A stretch of 64,000 nt of DNA, taken from positions 234,750,503-234,814,502 of the forward strand of contig NC_073692.1 in the NCBI RefSeq assembly GCF_029784155.1. The letters run 5' to 3'. This document shows positions 55,936 to 64,000 of this stretch, in pieces. Origin of the DNA: Uranotaenia lowii (lineage: Eukaryota > Arthropoda > Insecta > Diptera > Culicidae). The notes beneath the pieces are model-generated. The model was not told where the DNA came from, ran no database searches, and saw nothing but the letters and a program-made list of their open reading frames with translations. The position numbers were made by a program, and so were the translations under genes. How positions within the stretch are numbered: the stretch's first letter is position 1; each line of letters begins with the position of its first letter.

Positions 55936-56540
55936 TCAACCAAGTAGGCTCATACCACAACAGATTGTTTGTTTGCTAACGCCCCATAGCGTATAAATGA
56001 TGCGCAAACAGAAGTGTGCACCACTGACGTGCATCTGGTACTGCACTTGAGTGTAGTATGAGTGATTTCTCTGTAAAGTTCCATTTTCATCTAAATATTT
56101 AGCTTGCACTTTGGGGATCATTGTTCCTTATGCTGAACGGAGCTTTGATTTCTAGAATCATTGAGCAACAAGGGTTTATTCAGTCAGGCGACGCTGTTAA
56201 ATACCTTCTTGATTTTTCGATGAATAGTCCACATTTCCTAAAGGATATGTTCTTGTATTCGGCTTTTACTAAGTTGAAAGCTTCGTCTTCTTTTTCTTTC
56301 CCCCGTTGAAGCGAAGCAACACGGACATTTGATCCAAATGTGAAGTTGCGTTTCACAATAGTAAAACTGGTATGCAGCCCAAAATTTAACGAAGCTTGAA
56401 CAGCAAATTTGCTTTTAGTAACTGCGTGTGTTGTTATTTCAGCCATTTCCCGGTAGATCACACTCTTTTTCATGGCAGCCTTGCAGAAAGCACCAATTTG
56501 AAATCCATTTACAGTCTGGAAAAAAAATATTGTAAAAAGA
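55936..56540 (-). pseudogene. YqaJ-type exonuclease-like pseudogene
   Basis: The minus strand reads QTVNGFQIGAFCKAAMKKSV, REMAEITTHAVTKSKFAVQA, KEDEAFNLVKAEYKNISFRK, CGLFIEKSRRYLTASPD, then LEIKAPFSIRN, DPQSASYLDENGTLQRNHSY and YTQVQYQMHV. SPDA, E-K-(A/C)-P, and the Y-x-Q-V-Q motif are those of the YqaJ/lambda-exonuclease-like fold found in many uncharacterised invertebrate proteins. The SPD and LEIK parts are in different frames and there are stops. Whether the source was a transposon or a host gene cannot be told here. Confidence 0.7.
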
Positions 56541-57007
56541 TTTTTCTCTGTCAGTTATGACTGTTTCATGACTCAATTCACGTTACATAGGACCTCAAGC
56601 AGCTGAGTTTTGGCAGGGGAAAATGTACCTTTTTGACGGTTAAGTCATATCCTGGAGCACTGAAGTATCTAAGAGTGAATCCTTGTGTCAATTCTTCATT
56701 GGTTCACACAACTCGTGATTTTCAACCAAGCATCAAATCGATTTGATTTTTGATGAATTTTGGAAACAACAGTGTAAAAGCCTTATCCAGAACTTAACTG
56801 CAATGAACTTGTTGAATGTATCAGGTTGAGTTTTCCGGATAGCTTCAATCTGTGTTTCCAAATTGAAGGTTATCTTTGTTCTTAAGATTCATTTTTTCCG
56901 CTCCCGTTTCAGGTCTTGAATGGTTGAAATTTTTTCGTCATTTTTTCGCTGCAGTAGCCCAACTTCCTCCACATGTTTCGCATTGATCTTCGCAAGTGTG
57001 TCTTGGG

Positions 57008-57220
57008 TAGAGATGCTAATGTGCCTGATTTTTCAGGATTTGTCTGATTTTTCGAGGTTCAGGCTGATAACCTGATAAGTCATTGAATTTCCCTAATTTT
57101 TGAAAATATACCTGATTTTGCCTGATTTTTGCAAATGTGAGTGATTTTTCCGTTACTTTAACGTAGCCTGATTTTTATTTCACCAGTTTCCTGATTCTAA
57201 AAAAAATGTTGGCAACCTTG
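57008..57220. mobile_element. hAT-type MITE, small (213 bp), TGCCTGATTT arrays
   Basis: Ends TAGAGATGCTAATGT and, inverted, CAAGGTTGCCAACAT. The 8-bp GTCTTGGG is duplicated exactly (57000-57007, 57221-57228). The word CCTGATTTTT is repeated about six times. Confidence 0.88.
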
Positions 57221-57228
57221 GTCTTGGG

Positions 57229-57985
57229 TGTCGTGTTGAAAGCACAGCTAAAATGATTATCGGCAGTTTTTTTCCATGGCCCTATTTTTTTAATTATGTA
57301 AACTTACCATCTCGATTCAAACGACGTCTATTCTTCCCTTCGCAGAAACATGTCCCAACAATCTATCAGATGTTTTTGGTGCTCTTAATAACACTAGAGC
57401 AACCAGGAGCATGAAACCTGGACATTGCAGTACGATTCGAAAATAATAAATTAGTTGGATATATGATTTTAAAAATTTTAATAAAGTATGTACCGACTCA
57501 CAAAAACGCATACAAAATCAATTGGGAGAAATGCCGAAAGTTTTAGTATAGCAAGTTAACTGAATCTAGAGCGAATTTGTGAGTAGAAAGCACCTATCTT
57601 CAGTTTACACTTCTCAGAACTCTGAATTTTCCGTAAAATAACTTATAAAAATAACATCCAAACAAATCGTTCGAAATCTCATAACTATTAGTAGTGAAAT
57701 TTTCGTGCAAAGCTGTTAGTTCGAGGTTAAACGCAATACTACACCTTTTTATTTATTTATATTGGTAAGCGCTGTCGAATTTGGGTGATGGTTTTACATT
57801 AGTGCAAGTGGGATGCAGCTAAAATTTCACTCAACTTTTGACCAATCTTACAGGTTTTCGCTTCCTGCGCTTATGAATCTGTGAACGCTTAATAGATCGT
57901 TCATCATATCGTTTGTTTTGATGTTTTCCAGGGGGATGGCAACCCTATCCTTTGGCATGGGGCCCACCATTTTTTTGGGTCATAA
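57229..57985. other. AT-rich intergenic, nothing recognised
   Basis: A GGGGGATGGCAACCCTATCC word near 57930 resembles a MITE end (AGGGTTGCCATCC inverted) but has no partner. Confidence 0.35.
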
Positions 57986-57989
57986 AAGA

Positions 57990-58258
57990 ACCTGACATTT
58001 GACTGTCAAGGAGCTCTCATTACGTCGTATGAAACATCTTAAGAATTCACAGAAAACTGCTGCAAAAGTTATCAAAACAACTTTAAAATTTGTATTTCAC
58101 ATATAGAATATGTTATCCAGGCTACAAAGATGCTACTTAAATGGAAAGAAGTTGCGACTAGTTTATGTCGGTTTTTAAATTTTTTCGTAATGAAACTGTT
58201 TGTTTACGTTTTGTTTCATACGACGTAATGAAAACTCACGCGAGAAATGTCAAATGCT
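57990..58258. repeat. Small inverted-repeat element (about 265 bp)
   Basis: TGACATTTGACTGTCAAGG...TCATTACGTCGTATGAAAC (57993-58035) is mirrored by GTTTCATACGACGTAATGAA...GACATTT-like sequence inverted at 58213-58255. The ends are imperfect. Non-coding. Confidence 0.55.
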
Positions 58259-58367
58259 AAAGAAGTATGGTCGATAGTACACAAACACAACAATTATTCT
58301 GATTCCTCAATGGTTCAAATATTCACTTTTCAACTCTGTACTGCTTTGAGAGGAAAACACCATAAAC

Positions 58368-58452
58368 TAGGCTTGCCAGATGGTTTTCAAAAAATGCGGG
58401 ACATTTTGAGAAAAAAAAAGCGGGACACAGCCGAAAAAAGCGAGACATTTTA
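58368..58452 (-). repeat. End fragment of the GTCCCGC hAT-type MITE (inverted)
   Basis: TAGGCTTGCCAGATGG and repeated GCGGGACA correspond to the right end of 22695-23482. Confidence 0.75.
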
Positions 58453-58486
58453 AAAATTTGTTTGAAAAAGTCATGGAATGTATCTA

Positions 58487-59189
58487 CACACTTAGAAAAA
58501 TCCACGTAGATTTACATGCAACTACATGGGTAGAAAGGAATCGGCTATTTACAAGTGATAATACTGCACATCTCATGTAAACTCCCGGTAGCATTCAATG
58601 CTGTTGTTTACTGTATATTTACATTATTTTGCACGTCTCACGAATCCTATTGGACAGGGAGTGGTTTCGCAAAATAAAAAAGTCACTGGTTTTATGCAAT
58701 AAAAATAGTTTTATTTCACATTGATCTAACTTGCTTCTTGATTAACAACACTTGCACTGATTTTCGTAGCCGATTCCCCCGTCAACGGAAACGACGGCTG
58801 GTGCAATAAGACAGCAGAAAATTGGATGTCGCACAGTTGGGGCTATGATGTTTTTGGCATTCAGCATTCCTGTAAATAACAGCAATTAATGTGAAATTAA
58901 TGAGTCAATCACAGTTATTTTCAATATTGATTTACCTTAAATCAGCAATTTCGGGCTGATTGATGAAAAAAAAATAACAACTTTTGCCGACGCAGCACGG
59001 GACGGGAAACGAACAGGAATGAAAACAAAACAAAACTGACAAACGGACACTGGCGCTGGAATAAGCATGCTTCGACATGTAATTTTCATAGAAATGGCTG
59101 TACAGCTATACTCTTTTTCAAAAATTTTCAAGCGGTGATGTAAAAATGTAAAATCACTTGTACTGTAAGGTTACATTTTTTTATCTGTG
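58487..59189. mobile_element. TIR element CACAG(T)TAGAAAAATCC, copy 2 (703 bp)
   Basis: Ends CACACTTAGAAAAATCCACG and, inverted, CACAGATAAAAAAATGTAAC, with TA at 58485-58486 and 59190-59191. Its left 140 bp correspond to the inverted right part of 45220-45974. It inserted into a CCGTCAA MITE (copy 5), whose remainder starts at 59190. Confidence 0.82.
58700..59000 (-). other. Intron-bearing micro-gene unit inside the TIR element
   Basis: On the minus strand the donor AAG/GTAAAT (58936/58935) and the acceptor TTTACAG (ending 58870) bound a 66-bp intron. Exon 2 has an ATG at 58867 and a 41-codon frame to TAA at 58742-58744, with a hydrophobic middle (IFCCLIAPAVVSV) and a Cys-rich end (CKCC). 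A second frame across the junction (EIADLRNAECQKHHSPNC) is also open. AAATAAAA follows at 58716-58709. No homology recognised. Confidence 0.42.
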
Positions 59190-59948
59190 TAGTTAGAAAA
59201 AATATTGGTTTTTTACCAGATATTTTCAAATTTACACAAATATGCGATTTTCCCCCTGCTAAGAAAAAGGGGTTATTTGCAACAAACTTTGTTTAAATGA
59301 GAAATCAAATGATAAAGTTTTGAAAATTCATAGTTTTTGATATGTTTGTGCTGCAATTGCAGTGAATATTCTCAACGAAGTGTGTATTTATAGCTTCATA
59401 TAACTCATCCGCCAAAAAAGCCAGTCATTATTTCGCCAACTTTGTCTACGAAATTTGTAACGGAAAGTTTTACGAAGTGGATAATATATTATCGGTTGCT
59501 CCCGGAAATTAACCCGTTCAAGAATTTTAAAATTTGAATTCCGAAACAACGAGCCTGATCCTACATGCAGTAATTTTAGGTTTTATTCGAATAAAATTTT
59601 ACATGTTTTAAAATGTTTTTTATTAAAAAAGCATAAGGGTGCTGCATACAAAAAGGGGTAAAATATATAACTAAAAATTTATAATTTGAGATCATAGAAA
59701 ATATGTTTGGATGAATCAAATTTTGAAAGTAACAAACGCGTGACAATTATATTCCAGCAAATGGAAACGAGATTTAAAAGGTAAATCTTTGATTCCAATT
59801 TCGATGCATTTTAGCCCAGATTGGTTACTGAATAATAAAAAACATTTTTTTAAAAACATTTGATGATTGTCCGAACAATATTTTTACATCCACAGTGTTG
59901 GTATAGGATAATTGAAGCAATATAAAGTTTGGATGTGATATCATTAAT
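59190..59948. repeat. CCGTCAA-family MITE, copy 5, partial
   Basis: GATTTTCCCCCTGCTAAGAA and GGGGTTATTTGCAACAAACT, CACAGTGTTGGTATAGGATA and GGTGATATCATTAA-like words follow the order of copies 1-4. About 59370-59580 is foreign. Both ends are missing. Confidence 0.65.
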
Positions 59949-61770
59949 TACGAAAACATATTTATTCTAATATGTCAATCGTTAGAGTATAATATGAACT
60001 TCATAATGCCATATTTTCAGAACAATTGTAAATTCTCAATTTTTTTAAGAAGTTTTCCAAAATGTATTTTATGAGTATATTTGATCCCTAGAGTCCTAAG
60101 AGATATATTTATCATCTGAAGGGATCGTGATCATGGGTTATTATGAAATTACTTATTTCTGTCCAGTTACTGATGTTTATTCAGTAATCATCTGTTGAAA
60201 ATGGCTACAAATACTGTATATATCTAAAAACTAGAAAAGTGCGCCTTGAAGTATGCAATGATGCTAGGGTAGTAGACAAACTTTTAGAATTCTCTTTGTC
60301 GGATACTTACATACTTTGAAATAAGATATTATATTGCAAACAATAGTCGACAGACCTTTTATTTTTGGTTTTGACCAGGTTTTTGCCTAGGGTCAGGGCA
60401 CTCTGAATTAAGGATCAAGTCTCCTTTATCTTAAAAAATATCACAAATGCTTCTAATTCATCTACGGGTTCATGCATCGTTCTAACTTTCGGAGCATATA
60501 AACTTGAAATTACACGCTGTCAGAAAATGCAAAAGACGGTGAGTTGATAAATTTTCCCAAAAAGATATGATGAAAATTAGAAAAGGGGATAAAGTATCCC
60601 CATTCCCCTCCAGAGTACACAATTTTTTTGGGTTAGGTTTTCATTTGCACGTCCGTGGATTTTCAAAGTTTCCCTAACCTAGTTGAAGGCGGTGGGAACA
60701 CGCTAGGTTAGACAGTATAGGCTAAACGAACTCCCCACAGTGGTCTTATTTAGATTTTGAACATTTTTGGCTCTGAAACTCATTAAAATTGTTCAATAAT
60801 CATAATTTAACTTAAAATAAATAATCATTTTCATAAACACTTGACAATATTTTTTTCAGTTTTACCGTGAAAAATTTGAAAATTTTAAATAGCTCAGTAA
60901 GTGGTTCAAAGTATTGAAATTTTATAAAAGTTTGTAGCAAAATGTCTCATATCATTGCAGTGCCCCTTGAAGCATTTCGCATATCCTAGAAATAAAATTC
61001 AAGCACATTAGATTGACGTAAATTCCAGATCTGATGCTGAAAACTTTATCAAATTTTCATTTTTTACTAGTAATTATAGAAATTTCAAGTTAAATTTCAA
61101 TTTTATAACAAATCCTCGAATAATTATCAAATTTTAAAATAAAATTATTTAGTAATTTGTTATTCAAAAATTATCATTTTTTCTAGAATGGATATTTTTT
61201 ACACCAAACTCTTTATTTCATTATTAATTTTTTCCATATTTCGCATCCTTAATGTTTTCCTATGAAAGTTTCAAAAATATTTATAAAGTTTCCATTGGTT
61301 GTCAAACTTTTCATGAACTTTGACCAGCAAATAGAAAGCCTGTTTAATCGTGTTTTGGGAATTATTACTTATAGCTCCTGATAACTTATAAATAACGTAG
61401 ACTACACAGAAATTTATATTGACAATAAATATTTCACGAATGTTTTTGATGGATTTTCGAGAAAACTGAATTAAAGATCCAACAAGAATTCGATCTAGTT
61501 CGTGATCCAAAAAATGCGCGAAACTGAAATTTGAAGAAAAAAGGGTTTCTACTGTTCGAAATTATTCTCCAAAAATTGGCAACAAGGTAGTCAAATTTGC
61601 AATATGTTATACTCCAGAAATCGGAAACTATCCAACATAAAACTACAGTGGAGTTATGTGAAGATTTTTTAAATCTCAAGTTGAAGATGAACCGCGAGGA
61701 ACAAGGAGATGAAATGTGACGAAAAGTTCCTCAAATTAAAATTATAATTTCGCTTAGTTTCTTTAGTAGG
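59949..61770. other. AT-rich stretch with a partial GGGGATACTTGATCCCC repeat
   Basis: 60390-60616 matches 62140-62300 in inverted orientation (TTCATCTACGGGTTCA, CTGTCAGAAAATG and GTATCCCCATTCCCCTCC). The rest shows no coding or repeat signal. Confidence 0.45.
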
Positions 61771-62137
61771 GTAAAAGCACTAGTTATTGAACAGGTACCA
61801 ATTATAGAACACTAGTAAAACACTAATCAACTAAAACAATAATATACAGTAGAAAAATGAATTGAAAATCGTTGTGCAACTATTGAGGCCAGTTTTTCAG
61901 GCTAAAATTAAGAATTCTGTTCACTTTTGAGAAAAATCGAATATCAGAGCGAAATATAATTCTTTATATTTGCTGACTTCCAAATTACAATAAGAATGTA
62001 TAATTATACTAAATTTCGTCCTTTATCAAGTTTCAAAGGTTCACCAATATTTGATTCGAATAAATAATATTTGCCGCGATTTCAGCCACACAAATTTAAA
62101 TCGTTGCCTACTTGAAGGCGTTTTACCTGTAATGTGA

Positions 62138-63068
62138 AGGGGAGAGTGGGGATACTTGATCCCCTTTTCTTATTTTCAACATATCTTTTTGGAAAAATTT
62201 AGCAACTCGCCGTCTTTGACATTTTCTGACAGCTTGTAATTTCAAGTTTCTATACTCCAAAAATTAGAACGATACTTGAACCCGTAGATGAACTAGAAGC
62301 ATTTTCGTGGGAGTAATAAAATTGCGATATTTTTGAAGTAAGGGGAGACTTGATCCTTTATTCAGGAAGCCCTAATCCATGGAAAAATATCAAACAAAAC
62401 CCCAAGATAGAATGTTAATTGACTATTTTGGCCATGTTTGTTCTCATTTCACAATCTATCATTGTCAGAAAAAAAATTCTATAGCTTATTCTCAACCCTT
62501 ATGACATTGCATACTTACGGACGCAATTTTTTTTATAAACAAGAGAATATCAGTTATTTTAGCCTTTTTCTTCAGATAATTGATGGATGAATATTAGCTA
62601 TTGGATAAATAATAGTAATCTCGTAATCAGCAATGACCACGATCCATTGAGAAGAAGAATATACCGGGATCATTTGTACCCATATATTAGGGAACAATTG
62701 TACCCAAAATCAACATTTTAGAAAACTTTTTCTGAAAAAAGTTGGGAGTTTTCCATCGCTTTCAAAATATTGTATTTTGAAGTTCATTTTACACTCGAAA
62801 GATTGATGTATTGGAATAAATATTTTTGTTATAATATTTCCATGTTAAATGAAAAAAAATATCTTCAAGTCACATTTTGTGAAATTATTCAAACAAAGTT
62901 CAATAACCCAAAAACTTATTTTGTTAAAATTTTTTGAGCTTCAACCATTGCTGTTTTGTTCCATTTGGCACATTTTTCTAGAACATTTGATCTTTGAACG
63001 ACATTCCAATTTGGAGATATAGCTAAGGAATCAAGTATCCCCAGGGATCAAGTATCCTCATTCTCCCC
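62138..63068. mobile_element. MITE, GGGGAGARTGRGGATACTTG TIRs (about 930 bp)
   Basis: AGGGGAGAGTGGGGATACTT at 62138 and, inverted, GGGGAGAATGAGGATACTTG at the right end. GATCAAGTATCCCC occurs twice at the right end. No transposase. The target duplication was not resolved. Confidence 0.7.
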
Positions 63069-63071
63069 TAC

Positions 63072-63165
63072 ATTTGGTAAAAATTTACAAAAAAAAGAGT
63101 ACGCCCATTTCTCGATAAAAATGAGTACATGTACTCTTAATAGAGTATGTAAGGTATCCCTATTC
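63072..63165 (+). repeat. Fragment of the GAGTACGCCCATTTC repeat
   Basis: See 5140-5220; ends GGTATCCCTATTCTAG, possibly the right terminus (inverted AGGGATACC). Confidence 0.5.
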
Positions 63166-63715
63166 TAGAGTAATAGTTTGTCTGTGGCTTAAACTTTTTC
63201 TAGAATTTTTGTTTTTAATAAAGCAAAAATGATAGCAGATTTTTTTATTCATTTTCCACTGTAAAACTAGTACTTCTTTCCAAATTCATTCTGGAGTAAA
63301 TCCTAGTCTATATACTCGATATGACTAAAAACTCTACAAACGATGAGGTTTGAAAAAATTAAGTACAGAAATAGTTATACAGTCTACGGAGCTGCTGATA
63401 TCTCAAATTATTTTTTTTGCTTAGTTGAATTCATTGTAACATTTATTTATAAAATTTTACCTCTAAATTTATTTATATTTCAGTTTCGGTAATTGTGTAG
63501 GACAGTCTGAAAAAATGCTTTTATACCTTATGGTTAAATCTAAGTCTAATTTTCAACCGAATCCAACCAATGTTTACCACTTCATTTTATCAAGTTGAGA
63601 TGTTACTGGGGATTGCAGTTGTTTAAAATTCACAACTTCATATCTTCATGTTAAGAAGTCAAGCTTATGGAATATTAGGGCAATAAAATGTCGACTCTAA
63701 ATCTCTGGAATATTT
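63166..63715. other. AT-rich intergenic, nothing recognised
   Basis: No motif-bearing frame or repeat. Confidence 0.4.
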
Positions 63716-63717
63716 TA

Positions 63718-63860
63718 TTCAGTTGAACCCTGCTTTTCCGAGGTAGTTGGGGGCAGGACCTCCTCGGATAAATGAAACCTCGGATAATACACTAAATAGA
63801 TTGGCCAACCCTATACTTTCGCACAGATTGCATATCATCGAGGCGCAAAACTCTGTAGAT
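63718..63860 (+). repeat. GTAGAACCCC/GGATAA MITE family, partial copy
   Basis: CAGTTGAACCCTGCTTTTCC, GAGGTAGTTGGGGGCA, CTCGGATAA and GCATATCATCGAGGCGC follow the order of the copy at 49019 and 50728. It gives the empty-site arrangement for the RTE insertion there. Confidence 0.7.
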
Positions 63861-64000
63861 ACATGGATTTGGTTGTGTTATTTAATTTTTTCGGTATGAT
63901 TAGATTTTAAACTTTCAAAAAACGTCACTTGAAGCAAAACAATACATCCCGGTGATAAAACACATTTTACATGATTTTTTTAAAATAAATGGTAGCTCGG

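Noticed and set aside
1..64000. CRISPR arrays, bacterial operons, riboswitches
   Set aside because: No regularly spaced repeats or bacterial gene organisation; the content is eukaryotic.

Overview
The window is eukaryotic, AT-rich and almost entirely made of transposable elements. The best guess is a dipteran, probably a mosquito. Supporting signs are a DD37E Tc1/mariner transposase (a type described from mosquitoes), introns of 60-75 bp with GTRAGT donors, tRNA-derived SINEs resembling culicid ones, and an insect acid-lipase gene. No species is claimed. Only one convincing host gene is visible: the 5' part of a secreted acid lipase on the minus strand (exons 46893-47570 and 46663-46818). It has three GATA-type motifs upstream, and the exons for its last third are not recognisable in the window.

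Layout. 1-5 kb: a tRNA-like SINE, a broken PHD-finger LINE ORF1 and a decayed RTE-like LINE. 6.2-8.9 kb: a fold-back element with two later insertions. 8.9-10.9 kb: a decayed R1-clade LINE. 12.8-17.6 kb: an apparently intact two-ORF LINE with a 65-nt poly(A) tail. 17.8-18.6 kb: a Harbinger-like MITE. 18.9-27.75 kb: a Tc1 element of IR/DR type, blown up to 8.9 kb by a stack of nested insertions. These are an inverted-dimer fold-back, a hAT element that itself contains two hAT-type MITEs, and a TA-flanked element that contains another. 27.9-33 kb: MITEs and an unassigned GC-richer tract. 33.7-41.1 kb: remnants of an unclassified transposase-like gene and of a P-element/THAP9-like transposase, with an embedded GC-rich insertion. 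41.2-42.7 kb: an RTE tail and hAT transposase remnants split by a MITE. 45-46.6 kb: two MITE-like elements, then the lipase. 48-51 kb: a SINE and a twin-primed RTE insertion. 51.6-54.8 kb: a MITE, an intact DD37E transposon and a hAT MITE. 55.7-59.9 kb: a 224-bp hairpin, a YqaJ-exonuclease-like pseudogene and more MITEs. 60-64 kb: MITE fragments and AT-rich sequence.

Many insertions can be proven internally. Perfect 8-bp duplications flank five hAT-type elements. TA flanks the Tc1/mariner-type ones and TAA or TTA the Harbinger-like ones. Duplications of 12 bp, a near-identical 18 bp, and 23 bp mark retro-insertions. The least explained feature is a set of small TIR elements (19011-20853, 45220-45974, 58487-59189). 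Each carries a short unit with consensus GT-AG introns, short open reading frames and an AATAAA signal, and the interiors are unrelated to each other. They look like gene-fragment-carrying (Pack-TIR-like) transposons or transposons with their own micro-genes.
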